From NCBI GenBank assembly GCA_026647295.1, contig JAPKHB010000075.1, positions 1 through 12,372 on the forward strand: a DNA stretch of 12,372 nucleotides, in the 5' to 3' direction. Numbering within the stretch: the stretch's first letter is position 1; each line of letters opens with the position of its first letter. The notes under the pieces are model-generated. The model made no database searches and was not told the origin of the DNA. It was given only the letters and a program-made list of their open reading frames with translations. Positions 1-10,075 of this stretch are shown piece by piece. The translations under genes were made by a program, and so were the position numbers. Source of the DNA: Planctomycetota bacterium. GTDB lineage: Bacteria > Planctomycetota > PLA2 > JAEUHO01.

Positions 1-250
1 TTGGATCCTTGCGGGTCAGGACATTATTCTTGCTGTCGTAAGTCAGCACGGTTTGGCCGCTTACTGGAGGCGGGTCCGTCTTGGTGAGCATATTCCCATT
101 ATTGTCGAACGCGTAAGTGATCGTCTTACCATTGCGGTCTTTAACCGACGTGCGATTATTGCTTGAGTCATAGGTGTATTCAGTGGTCAGGCTGTCGGGA
201 TGAACGATCTTGAACAGCCGTCCCAGCGGATCATAATAATGGTCGCTCAC
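1..250 (-). CDS. RHS/YD-repeat protein fragment (partial at both ends)
   Basis: The minus strand is open from about base 250 through base 1. It encodes four consecutive YD-type units, recognisable as YYDPLGRLFKI, YTYDSSNNRTSV, YAFDNNGNMLTKTD and LTYDSKNNVLTRKD. Known family members are large secreted or surface RHS/YD-repeat proteins whose repeats build a beta-cage shell around a C-terminal toxin or other cargo. This piece is only part of the repeat region, so neither its N-terminal module nor its C-terminal tip is visible. GC over bases 1-240 is about 50% (119 of 240 counted), against about 75% in the rest of the window, and codon use is mixed (AAT, TAT, ACT codons). The frame runs without a sensible start into the M20 peptidase gene. 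The fragment therefore looks foreign to its neighbour: transferred DNA, a recombination scar or a misassembly. Family call is firm; subtype is unknown. Confidence 0.85.
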   Translation of the reverse strand, partial: MSDHYYDPLGRLFKIVHPDSLTTEYTYDSSNNRTSVKDRNGKTITYAFDNNGNMLTKTDPPPVSGQTVLTYDSKNNVLTRKDP

Positions 251-267
251 GCGCGCCAAAGCTGCCC

Positions 268-1632
268 GTGCTCGAGGAGTTCCTGCGCATCCCGAACCGC
301 TCGCCGGCCTTCGACCCGGAGTGGGAGCGACGCGGGGAGATGGAGCGCGCGGTCGCCCTGCTCGCCGGCTTCGCCCGGGCGCGGCCCCTGCCGGGCCTCG
401 CGGTGGAGGTGGTCCGCCTGCCCGGCCGCACGCCCCTCCTGCTGTGCGAAGTTCCGGGCACCGCGCCGGGGCGCTGCCTGCTCTACGGCCACATGGACAA
501 GCAACCCGAGATGAGCGGCTGGCGCGAGGGGCTCGGCCCCTGGACGCCCGTGCGCGAAGGCGACCGGCTCTACGGCCGGGGCGGGGCCGACGACGGCTAC
601 GCCCTCCTGGCGGCGCTCGGCGCGCTCGAGGCCCTGGTGGCGGCGGGGGTCCCGCGGCCCACCTGCCAGGTGCTCATCGAGGCCTGCGAAGAAAGCGGGA
701 GCCCCGACCTGCCCGCCTACCTCGCGCACCTGGCCCCGCGCTGGGGCGCGCCGGACCTCGTGGTGTGTCTGGACAGCGGCTGCGGGGACTACGAACGGTT
801 GTGGACCACCACCTCGCTGCGCGGCCTGGTCGGAGGCACGTTGCGCGTGGACGTGCTCACGGAGGGCGTCCACTCCGGCGACGCCGGGGGCGTGGTGCCT
901 TCGAGCTTCCGCCTCGCGGTCCAGGCGCTGCTGCGGCTGGAGGACCCGGCCACGGGGACCCTTTGCGACCCCGCCTTCCACGCCGAGATCCCCCCCGCGC
1001 GCCGCGCCGAGGCACAGGCCGCCGCGCGCATCCTGGGCGCCACGGTCACGCGCCGCTTTCCCTTCGTCGCCGAGGGCGCGCCGCAGGCCGCCGACCCGAC
1101 CGCCGCGATCCTCGCCCGCACCTGGGAGCCTGCGCTCGAAGTGGTGGGCGCGGCGGGTCTGCCCGAACCCGGGGCGGCGGGCAACGTGCTGCGGCCCTAC
1201 ACCGCGCTCAAGCTCTCGCTGCGCCTGCCGCCCACGGTGGACGCCGCGCGCGCCGCCGCGCGCCTGGCCGAACGCCTGTGCGCGCCGACGACGCCGCCGG
1301 CCCGGATCGCGTTCGAGCCCTTTGAGCCCTGCCAGGGCTGGGAGGCCCCCCCGCCCGAGCCGTGGCTGGCCCACGCCCTCGAGGGCGCGTCGCTCCGGCA
1401 CTTCGGGGCGCCCCCGGCCAGCCAGGGCGAAGGCGGCTCCATCCCCTTCATGGCCATGCTCGGGCAGCGCTTCCCCGGCGCCCAGTTCGTGGTCACCGGC
1501 GTACTCGGCCCCGGGGCCAACGCCCACGGTCCGAACGAGTTCCTGCACGTGCCCACGGCCCGGCGGCTCACCGCCTGCGTCGCCGAGGTGTTGGCGGCGC
1601 TGGCCGCGCGGCCCCCGCGGGCGGGGTCCTGA
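268..1632 (+). CDS. M20-family metallopeptidase (dipeptidase/deacylase), N-terminus missing
   Basis: This is a two-zinc M20 hydrolase, a family that cleaves dipeptides or N-acyl amino acids in the cytosol. Counting from the GTG at 268, visible active-site elements are H75 and D77 in YGHMDKQ, the bridging Asp in GRGGADDG (D108/D109), the general base and ligand pair E141-E142 in EACEESGS, D169 in CLDSGCG, the dimerisation-domain His H202 in GVHSGD, E388 in GEGGSIPF and H420 in NAHGPNE. All key residues are present. The N-terminus is short: homologues normally carry about 15-25 residues before the LEEFLRIPNRSPAF segment. No ribosome-binding site precedes 268, and the homologous-looking codons KLPV lie just upstream at 259-267. 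The gene therefore appears cut at about 250-258 by the junction with the YD-repeat fragment. The GTG at 268 is only the first usable start. The aldo/keto reductase follows after 17 bases. Exact substrate is unknown. Confidence 0.92.
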   Translation: MLEEFLRIPNRSPAFDPEWERRGEMERAVALLAGFARARPLPGLAVEVVRLPGRTPLLLCEVPGTAPGRCLLYGHMDKQPEMSGWREGLGPWTPVREGDRLYGRGGADDGYALLAALGALEALVAAGVPRPTCQVLIEACEESGSPDLPAYLAHLAPRWGAPDLVVCLDSGCGDYERLWTTTSLRGLVGGTLRVDVLTEGVHSGDAGGVVPSSFRLAVQALLRLEDPATGTLCDPAFHAEIPPARRAEAQAAARILGATVTRRFPFVAEGAPQAADPTAAILARTWEPALEVVGAAGLPEPGAAGNVLRPYTALKLSLRLPPTVDAARAAARLAERLCAPTTPPARIAFEPFEPCQGWEAPPPEPWLAHALEGASLRHFGAPPASQGEGGSIPFMAMLGQRFPGAQFVVTGVLGPGANAHGPNEFLHVPTARRLTACVAEVLAALAARPPRAGS

Positions 1633-1639
1633 ACCTGCG

Positions 1640-1645
1640 AGGAGG
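1640..1645 (+). promoter_or_regulatory. Shine-Dalgarno site of the aldo/keto reductase
   Basis: AGGAGG lies four bases before the ATG at 1650. It fixes the start of the aldo/keto reductase and excludes the much longer open frame that extends upstream through the peptidase gene in another frame. Confidence 0.8.
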
Positions 1646-1649
1646 AGCG

Positions 1650-2621
1650 ATGCACTACGCCAATCTCGGCCGGACGGCCCTCAAGGTCAGCCGGTTGTGC
1701 CTGGGCACGATGAACTTCGGCGGCTGGACGACCCCCGAGGACGCCTTTTCGATCATGGACCGGGCCCTGGAGCACGGGATCAACTTCTTCGACACGGCCA
1801 ACGTGTACGGGGGAAAGGCGGGCAAGGGCGCGACCGAGGAGATCCTCGGACGCTGGTTCGCCCAGGGCGGACACCGCCGCGAACGGGTCGTGCTGGCCAC
1901 CAAGGTCTACGGCGACATGGGCGACGGCCCCAACGACAAGCGCCTCTCCGCGCTGCACATCCGCCGGGCCTGCGAGGCGAGCCTCAAGCGCCTCCAGACC
2001 GACCACCTCGACCTCTACCAGATGCACCACGTCTGGCGCGAGGCCCCGTGGGAGGAGGTGTGGCAGGCGCTGGACCTGCTGGTGGCCCAGGGCAAGGTGA
2101 TCTACGTCGGATCGAGCAACTTCGCGGCGTGGAACATCGTCCAGGCCAACGAGCACGCCCGCCGGCGGCACTCGCTCGGGCTCGTGTCCGAGCAGAGCCT
2201 GTACAACCTCACCGTGCGCCAGGTCGAGTTGGAGGTCCTGCCGGCCTGCCGCGCCGAGGGCGTGGGCGTGCTGCCGTGGAGCCCGCTGGGCTACGGACTG
2301 CTGGGCGGCATGCTGGCCGACGCCGAGCGCGGCCGGCGCGCCCACCCCACGACGCAGGAGCGCCTCAAGGCTGAGCGCCCGAGGATCGAGGCCTACGAGG
2401 ACCTGTGCCGCGGCCTGGGACAGGCCCCGGCCGTGGTGGCCCTGGCCTGGCTGCTGGGCAACCCCGCCGTGACGGCCCCGATCATCGGCCCGCGCACCCT
2501 CGGGCAGCTCGAGTCCGCCCTGCCGGCGCTCGACCTGCGGCTGGACGCTCCGACCCTGGCGCGCCTGGACGAACTCTTCCCGGGGCCGGGGAACCAGGCG
2601 CCGGAAGCCTACGCCTGGTAG
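1650..2621 (+). CDS. Aldo/keto reductase
   Basis: This 323-residue protein has the normal length of a single-domain (beta/alpha)8 NADPH-dependent aldo/keto reductase, which reduces aldehydes or ketones to alcohols in the cytosol. The catalytic tetrad is complete: D48 and Y53 in FFDTANVYGG, K85 in LATKVYG and H126 in DLYQMHH. Cofactor-binding elements are also present: GSSNF, SEQSLYNL, PWSPLGYGLLGG, and the C-terminal IIGPRTLGQLES that clamps the NADPH phosphate. It resembles the AKR groups that contain YghZ/Kv-beta-like and general stress reductases, but sequence alone does not give a substrate. The ATG at 1650 has a good ribosome-binding site and lies 17 bases after the stop of the M20 peptidase, so the two genes are probably one transcript. 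It converges on the tricorn gene, with 67 bases between the stops. Confidence 0.96.
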   Translation: MHYANLGRTALKVSRLCLGTMNFGGWTTPEDAFSIMDRALEHGINFFDTANVYGGKAGKGATEEILGRWFAQGGHRRERVVLATKVYGDMGDGPNDKRLSALHIRRACEASLKRLQTDHLDLYQMHHVWREAPWEEVWQALDLLVAQGKVIYVGSSNFAAWNIVQANEHARRRHSLGLVSEQSLYNLTVRQVELEVLPACRAEGVGVLPWSPLGYGLLGGMLADAERGRRAHPTTQERLKAERPRIEAYEDLCRGLGQAPAVVALAWLLGNPAVTAPIIGPRTLGQLESALPALDLRLDAPTLARLDELFPGPGNQAPEAYAW

Positions 2622-2688
2622 TCCGCCGCCCGCCCGGCGCGCGGCCCCGTGCCCGGGGGGGGACGGAAACGAGCCGCGCTCGGTACGG

Positions 2689-5928
<3,240 letters not shown>

Positions 5929-5952
5929 CGCCGGCCTCCGCGTCGCGCCGTC

Positions 5953-5981
5953 CCGGCCGACGCCGGGGGACGGTCGGCCGG
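5953..5981. repeat. Intergenic 9-bp inverted repeat (hairpin)
   Basis: CCGGCCGAC at 5953-5961 and its exact complement GTCGGCCGG at 5973-5981 flank an 11-base loop. The repeat sits between the stop of the transporter gene (5988) and the start of the tricorn gene (5928). No T-rich run follows on the minus strand, so it is not a classical intrinsic terminator. It may stabilise or attenuate the message between the two genes. GC-rich DNA yields some such repeats by chance. Confidence 0.45.
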
Positions 5982-5987
5982 CAGAGC

Positions 5988-7322
5988 CTACGCGCATCCC
6001 GGCCCCGCGCGAGCCCTCCGCGCCCCGGGCGGCGCCCCGGCGGCAAGGGCCGCGCGGCGCGCCTGGGCCCGCCCCAACGCGAGCGCGACGCCCACCCACG
6101 CCGCGCACAGCGCCAGGGCGAGGAGCAGGGCGGGCGTCGCCCCGGCGACGGACGCGCCCAACGCGAGCGCGAGCAGGGCCCCCACCAGGTCCCCCAGTCG
6201 ATACACCAGGGTGTCGATCACGGCCTTGGCCTTGTACTTCTCCGACCGGGTGAGCGCGTTGAACAGCAACTCGCGGGCGGGCTTGGACAGGGCGTGCTGC
6301 GTCGCCCGCCGGCCCACCTGCGCGGCGCAAAGGACGCCAAAGGCAGGAAGCGCCAGCAAGCCGCCGAAGCCGGTCAGCCCGACCAGCGGCAGGAGCGCCA
6401 GGGTCGGGCCGATGCCCCACCCCCCGATGACCCGCGCCGTGAGGAAGAGCTGGAGCAGGAGCGTGAGGCCCTGCGCCCCCACGTCGAGCCAGCCGAAGGC
6501 GACGAGGCGCGCGGCCCGGTCGGCGAAGGTCGCCGCGACGATCCCCGCCTGCACGAAGTACAGGAGCGTCGCGGTGAGCGTGCCGAGGAGGAGGTACGCG
6601 CACACGCCCGCGAGGTAGGGCGAACGGGCCACCTCCCGCAGGCCGTCCAGCGGGCCACCGCCCAGCGGGGCGCCCACCCGGGCGCCGGCCCCGGGTGGCC
6701 CCGGCCGGCGCCGCGCCGCGGCCTCCAGGCGCCGCTCGCAGCGCCGCCCCACCTCCAGGAGGGCGGCCGAGAGCACGGGCAGGGCCGGCAGCCCCTGGTC
6801 GAACGAAAGGCCCAGCGCCGCCGCCAGGGAGGGCAGGAACGCGGCCGCGCCGGCGCCGGCGACGGCCCCGGCCGTCCCGCCCACCCCGATCCAGCCGTAC
6901 AGGCGCGTGCCCTCGGCCACCGTGAACGTGTCGGCGAGGACGCTCCAGAAGGTCGCGACCGCGAAGAGGTTGAACACGCTGACCCAGACGTAGAACGCGC
7001 GCCCGAGCCACAACTGCTCGCCCGCCGGCAGCCAGACGAGCAGCGCCGCCACCCCGAGCAGGCAGGCCGCGAGCCCGCGGTGCAGCGTCGCGACGAAGCG
7101 CTCCCGCGACCGCCGCGAGACCCACGCCGCGTACAGCGGTTGCGCCACCAGCATCGCGACCAGGGTGGCGCCGAACAGCCAGGGCAGGCGGTCCACCCCG
7201 CCCTCGACGCCGAAGGCCTCGCGCAACGGCCGGACCACCGCCGTGGCCGAAAGGAGCGCGAAGAACCAGAGGCCCGCCCACACGACGAGCGGCCCCTCCC
7301 CCGGCCGTAGGCCCGGTCGCAC
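5988..7322 (-). CDS. Tlc-type (ATP/ADP translocase-like) MFS transporter
   Basis: This is a 444-residue polytopic inner-membrane protein with about 11-12 hydrophobic segments, for example WAGLWFFALLSATAVV near the N-terminus and YLLLGTLTATLLYFV in the middle. The family signature near the C-terminus is clear at residues 346-378: SKPARELLF, then EKYKAKAVIDT and VYRLGD, as in the NTP/NDP-exchange (COG3202) branch of the major facilitator superfamily. Family members in intracellular parasites exchange ATP for ADP; homologues in free-living bacteria have unproven substrates, so nucleotide transport should not be assumed. The GTG at 7322 is preferred because homologues begin with a short RPGE motif before the first membrane helix (here RPGLRPGEGPLVVWAG), and it lies 11 bases after the upstream stop. 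GTG at 7283 is a shorter alternative with a purine-rich stretch ahead of it. It is transcribed with the epimerase gene upstream and tricorn downstream. Confidence 0.87.
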   Translation of the reverse strand: MRPGLRPGEGPLVVWAGLWFFALLSATAVVRPLREAFGVEGGVDRLPWLFGATLVAMLVAQPLYAAWVSRRSRERFVATLHRGLAACLLGVAALLVWLPAGEQLWLGRAFYVWVSVFNLFAVATFWSVLADTFTVAEGTRLYGWIGVGGTAGAVAGAGAAAFLPSLAAALGLSFDQGLPALPVLSAALLEVGRRCERRLEAAARRRPGPPGAGARVGAPLGGGPLDGLREVARSPYLAGVCAYLLLGTLTATLLYFVQAGIVAATFADRAARLVAFGWLDVGAQGLTLLLQLFLTARVIGGWGIGPTLALLPLVGLTGFGGLLALPAFGVLCAAQVGRRATQHALSKPARELLFNALTRSEKYKAKAVIDTLVYRLGDLVGALLALALGASVAGATPALLLALALCAAWVGVALALGRAQARRAALAAGAPPGARRARAGPGCA

Positions 7323-7333
7323 GCGGACCGCCG

Positions 7334-8452
7334 TCAGCGTGCCGCCACGGCGTCGAGGAGGGCCGCCTCGCGCTCCGGGGCCAGGCCCACGCGCCGGCTC
7401 AGGGCTCCGTCGGGGCGCGCCTTGCGCCACCAGGCCAGGGTGTCCGCGGCGGTCTCGGTCACCGGCCGGAACGCAAGGCCCGCCGCCCGCGCGCGCTGGT
7501 TGGACACGCGGGGCAGCCCCTCCCGGGGCAGCCACAGCGGCAGCGCGGCAAACGGCGCGACCCCCTGGGCCGCGAGCACGTCCTCGGGGACCCACACGAA
7601 GCGGGCCCGCGTGTTGAGCGCACACTTGAGCCCGTGGAGGAACTCCACGAAGGCCAGGTCGCCTTCGAAGCCCAGCGCGTTGTAGGTGCCCGTGGCGCCG
7701 TCCTCGGCCAGGCGCACGAGCCAGGCCCCCAGGTCCCTCACGTCCACGAACTGCACGGGGCTTGACCCGTCGCCCGGCGCCGCGATCGTCCCGCCCCGGG
7801 CCACGCGCACGGGCCACCAGGTGAAGCGGTCCGTGGGGTCGCCGGGCCCGACGATGAGGCCCGGGCGCACGACCACGTGGCGGTCGGGCAGGCGGGCGCG
7901 CACGGCGTCCTCGCACAAGGCCTTGAGCGGCCCGTAGGTCTCGCCGGTCACCCGTTCCACCGTCGGGTCCACGAGCCGCCCCACGGGGGTGTCCTCGTCG
8001 ATGGGCGCGGTAGAGGTGCCAAAGCCCGGATACACCGAGATGGTGCTCACGAACAGGTAGCGCCGAACGGCGTCGCGCAGCAGCGCCGCCGAGGCGTCCA
8101 CGACGCGCGGGACGTAGCCCGAGGTGTCGATCACGGCGTCGAAGGCCCGGCCCGCGAGCGGCGCGAGGCCGCCGTCCCGGTCGCCCCGCACCGTCTCCAG
8201 GTCCGGGAACAGGCCGGGGTTCGTGCGCCCGCGGTTGAACAGGGTGATCTTGTGCCCGCGCGCCCGGGCGGCGTGGACGATCGCCGGGCCGAGGAAGCCG
8301 GTCCCCCCGAGGATCAGCACCGAAAGCGGCGGGGGCGCGGGCGTGGGCTCCCCGGGGGCCGCGTGCGCGCGGGGCGAGCCGCGGGCGAGCCAGGCGGCGG
8401 CCCCCAGCGAGGCGCCCAGCAGCAGCCGGCGGCGGTCCAGGGGCGGCGTCAC
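7334..8452 (-). CDS. Tat-exported NAD(P)-dependent epimerase/dehydratase (extended SDR)
   Basis: This 372-residue Rossmann-fold protein is of the extended short-chain dehydrogenase class (SDR a5/CSP41-like). The dinucleotide-binding loop is GGTGFLG at 49-55. NRG at 73-75 follows the second strand, and the catalytic set is S136 in FVSTISVY with Y173 and K177 in ETYGPLK. The N-terminus has a twin-arginine signal, DRRRLLLGASLGAAAWL, ending near AHAAPG, which suggests folding with cofactor in the cytosol and export by Tat. Substrate is unknown; nucleotide-sugar chemistry is the family default, but an extracytoplasmic location makes that doubtful. The start is GTG at 8452, 13 bases after the stop of the cyclophilin gene. 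The Shine-Dalgarno match is weak, so translational coupling is likely. The signal motif begins within a few residues of this start, which supports it. Confidence 0.93.
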   Translation of the reverse strand: MTPPLDRRRLLLGASLGAAAWLARGSPRAHAAPGEPTPAPPPLSVLILGGTGFLGPAIVHAARARGHKITLFNRGRTNPGLFPDLETVRGDRDGGLAPLAGRAFDAVIDTSGYVPRVVDASAALLRDAVRRYLFVSTISVYPGFGTSTAPIDEDTPVGRLVDPTVERVTGETYGPLKALCEDAVRARLPDRHVVVRPGLIVGPGDPTDRFTWWPVRVARGGTIAAPGDGSSPVQFVDVRDLGAWLVRLAEDGATGTYNALGFEGDLAFVEFLHGLKCALNTRARFVWVPEDVLAAQGVAPFAALPLWLPREGLPRVSNQRARAAGLAFRPVTETAADTLAWWRKARPDGALSRRVGLAPEREAALLDAVAAR

Positions 8453-8465
8453 GCGGGCCCGGGGG

Positions 8466-9404
8466 TCAGGGCCGGAGCCGGATGCGGCGGATCAGCACGG
8501 CCTCCGCCGGCACGTCGTTGGGCCCGCGCTTGACGTTGCTGATGCGGTCGGCGACCTCCAGGCCGCCGATCACGCAGCCGAACACCGTGTGCTTTCCGTT
8601 CAGCCACGGGGCGTCCCCCACCGTGACGAAGAACTGCGTCCCGTTGGTGTTGGGACCCGCGTTGGCCATGGCCAGCACGCCGCGCACGACGGGCCGGGAG
8701 CGCAGCGAGTCGCTGTAGCGGTAGCCCATCAGTTCGTACACCTGCTTGAGCGACATGGCCATCAGTTCCTTGTCGAGCTCCGGGGCCTTGGCCTGGATGG
8801 CGGCACGGTCGCTCGGATCGATGCCGTGGCGCTTGAGCAGCGGCAGGACGATCAACTGCTGGAAGTGCGCCTGGCTTTGCAGCGACGGCGCGAGCCAGGG
8901 GTGCGGCCGGCCGCCCTCGAAGGCCTTCACCTTCTCCAACCCGAGCGCCGTCGCGTTGATCTCGTCGGCAAACGGGGCGATCGCGCTGCTCGCGCCCGTG
9001 CCGAGGGGACAGCCGCCCTGGATCATGAAGCCGGGGATGACGCGGTGGAAGGTGAGCCCGTCGTAGAACGGGCGCGTCACCTCCGTCGCCCCCGACGGGT
9101 CCTGGCGCAGGTCCTTGAAGGCCTGGGTGCCCAACGCGAGCGCGAGGAAGGTCTCGACGGTGCGGGGGGCCTCCGCCCGCAGCAGTTCGACCACGATCTC
9201 GCCCTGGCTGGTCTCGATCACCACCACCGGGTTGGCCGCGGGCTCGGCCTCCTTCTGGGCCGCGGGCTTGGCGCCCGGCTCCTCGGAGGAGGGCGGCTCC
9301 GCCTTGGTGGGGTCGTCGTCGGCGCGGGCCGGCGCCAGCGCGCCGGCCAGGGGGAGCAGGGCGCCCAAGACGAGCGCAGCCAGCGGGAAGAGCAGACGGG
9401 GCAT
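8466..9404 (-). CDS. Exported cyclophilin-type peptidyl-prolyl cis-trans isomerase
   Basis: This 312-residue cyclophilin catalyses proline cis-trans isomerisation. The N-terminus is a Sec signal peptide (MPRLLFPLAALVLGALLPLAG, probable cleavage after ARA), followed by a charged Pro/Glu/Lys linker, so the enzyme acts in the periplasm or at the surface. Core motifs are intact: FHRVIPGFMIQGG with catalytic R121, FADEIN, GVLAMANAGPNTNGTQFF with Q257-F258-F259, and WLNGKHTVFG. Between DEIN (147-150) and GVLAMAN (242 onward) there are about 90 residues where ordinary cyclophilins have roughly ten; this mostly helical insertion includes MSLKQVYELMGYRYSDSL. I have seen similar long-loop cyclophilins in several non-model bacteria, so it is probably a subfamily trait and not an error. 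The ATG at 9404 has AGGAGG four bases upstream. It heads a tight four-gene run with the SDR, transporter and tricorn genes. Confidence 0.95.
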   Translation of the reverse strand: MPRLLFPLAALVLGALLPLAGALAPARADDDPTKAEPPSSEEPGAKPAAQKEAEPAANPVVVIETSQGEIVVELLRAEAPRTVETFLALALGTQAFKDLRQDPSGATEVTRPFYDGLTFHRVIPGFMIQGGCPLGTGASSAIAPFADEINATALGLEKVKAFEGGRPHPWLAPSLQSQAHFQQLIVLPLLKRHGIDPSDRAAIQAKAPELDKELMAMSLKQVYELMGYRYSDSLRSRPVVRGVLAMANAGPNTNGTQFFVTVGDAPWLNGKHTVFGCVIGGLEVADRISNVKRGPNDVPAEAVLIRRIRLRP

Positions 9405-9408
9405 GGGG

Positions 9409-9438
9409 CCTCCTACGCGGGGGAAGCGCGCGAGTCTA
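9409..9438 (-). promoter_or_regulatory. Candidate promoter -10 box and Shine-Dalgarno for the cyclophilin operon
   Basis: On the minus strand, TAGACT (9438-9433) resembles a sigma-70 -10 hexamer with four of six matches. It would start transcription near 9426 and give a leader of about 22 bases that contains AGGAGG (9414-9409) before the ATG at 9404. No convincing -35 element is visible. The same nine bases, GTAGACTCG, occur before the next gene upstream on this strand. Confidence 0.4.
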
Positions 9439-9544
9439 CCGCTGGTGGGGCGACCGGCCCCGCCCCGGCGGGCCCGGGCGGGCGCGGCGCGGGCACGGAC
9501 GGCGGGGACCTCGCGGGCGCCCGCGGCCGGGCGCGCTTGCCGGA

Positions 9545-9563
9545 CTCCGCCCCCGCGGCGGAG
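9545..9563. terminator. Hairpin after the anchored hypothetical gene, possible weak terminator
   Basis: CTCCGCC (9545-9551) and GGCGGAG (9557-9563) form a 7-bp stem with a 5-base loop, starting six bases after the stop codon of the hypothetical gene ending at 9569. No T-run follows on the minus strand, so intrinsic termination is uncertain. Together with the candidate promoter at 9438 it would separate the hypothetical gene from the cyclophilin operon. Confidence 0.3.
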
Positions 9564-9568
9564 GCGGG

Positions 9569-10075
9569 CTACCGCAGCGAGAGCGCCTCCTGGCGCTCCA
9601 GGAGCAGGGGCGAAAGCCCCGGCCCGGGGCTCATGCGAATGCCCCGCGGGGTGAGGTCGTTCCACGCCACCTCGCCCGCCCCGTCCACCTCGACCAGGGC
9701 CGACTCCCCGACGCGCCGGTACTCGAGCCCGATGCGCCAATCCTCCTGACGCCAGCGCCCCGTGGCCTCGCGGCGCTCGTGGCCGCTGCGCTCGCTGACC
9801 AGGTAGAAGGTGCCGTCCTCCCGCAGTTGGAGGACCACGCGCCGGTCCGGGCCCCGGTGGACGTACACGCCGACGCCGCCCGGGGGCGGCCCCGGGGCGG
9901 GCGGGACGAGCGCCGCCCCCGCGGGCGCGGGTGGCTGGACGAAGGTGTGGGCCTGGGGCGGGGCGGACGCCGGGCGTTCGGCCTCCGGCGCCGCGGGCCC
10001 GGCGGCGAACGGCCGCGCGAGCACGACCCACGCCAGGCCGAGCCCCACGCCGAAGAGCAGGACGACGCGCCACAT
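9569..10075 (-). CDS. Membrane-anchored or secreted hypothetical protein
   Basis: I do not recognise this 168-residue protein. It begins with one hydrophobic segment (MWRVVLLFGVGLGLAWVVLA, an anchor or uncleaved signal), followed by a Pro/Ala-rich linker of about 45 residues, then a C-terminal domain of about 100 residues. That domain looks beta-rich, with alternating strands such as RRVVLQLREDGTFYLVSE, GRWRQEDWRIGLEYRRV and ALVEVDGAGEVAWNDL. The G-x-W-R and D-G-T-F-Y pattern is reminiscent of small lipocalin-like or META-like beta-barrels, but the match is too weak to name. No lipobox cysteine is present. The ATG at 10075 lacks a Shine-Dalgarno site, and a possible -10 box ends eight bases before it, which fits a leaderless message. 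It is divergent from the Nfu gene and 164 bases from the cyclophilin gene on the same strand. Protein location is the main supported claim. Confidence 0.75.
   Translation of the reverse strand: MWRVVLLFGVGLGLAWVVLARPFAAGPAAPEAERPASAPPQAHTFVQPPAPAGAALVPPAPGPPPGGVGVYVHRGPDRRVVLQLREDGTFYLVSERSGHERREATGRWRQEDWRIGLEYRRVGESALVEVDGAGEVAWNDLTPRGIRMSPGPGLSPLLLERQEALSLR

Noticed and set aside
200..514. A 104-codon plus-strand frame crossing the left junction from ATG 200.
   Set aside because: It spans the composition break and overlaps both the YD-repeat and peptidase frames with an arginine/serine-rich translation typical of a shadow frame.
2622..2688. A possible bidirectional terminator between the convergent reductase and tricorn genes.
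   Set aside because: The 67 bases are GC-rich and offer only short, ambiguous stems with no T-run on either strand; I could not define one hairpin.
5929..7281. Upstream extension of the tricorn frame to 7281, giving a 1530-residue protein.
   Set aside because: The extra 450 residues are arginine/glycine/proline-rich and overlap the transporter gene in another frame. Homology and a GGAGG site place the start at 5928.
7323..7916. Upstream extension of the transporter frame to 7916, giving 642 residues.
   Set aside because: The extension overlaps the SDR gene and has no hydrophobic segments; transporter homology begins at about 7322.
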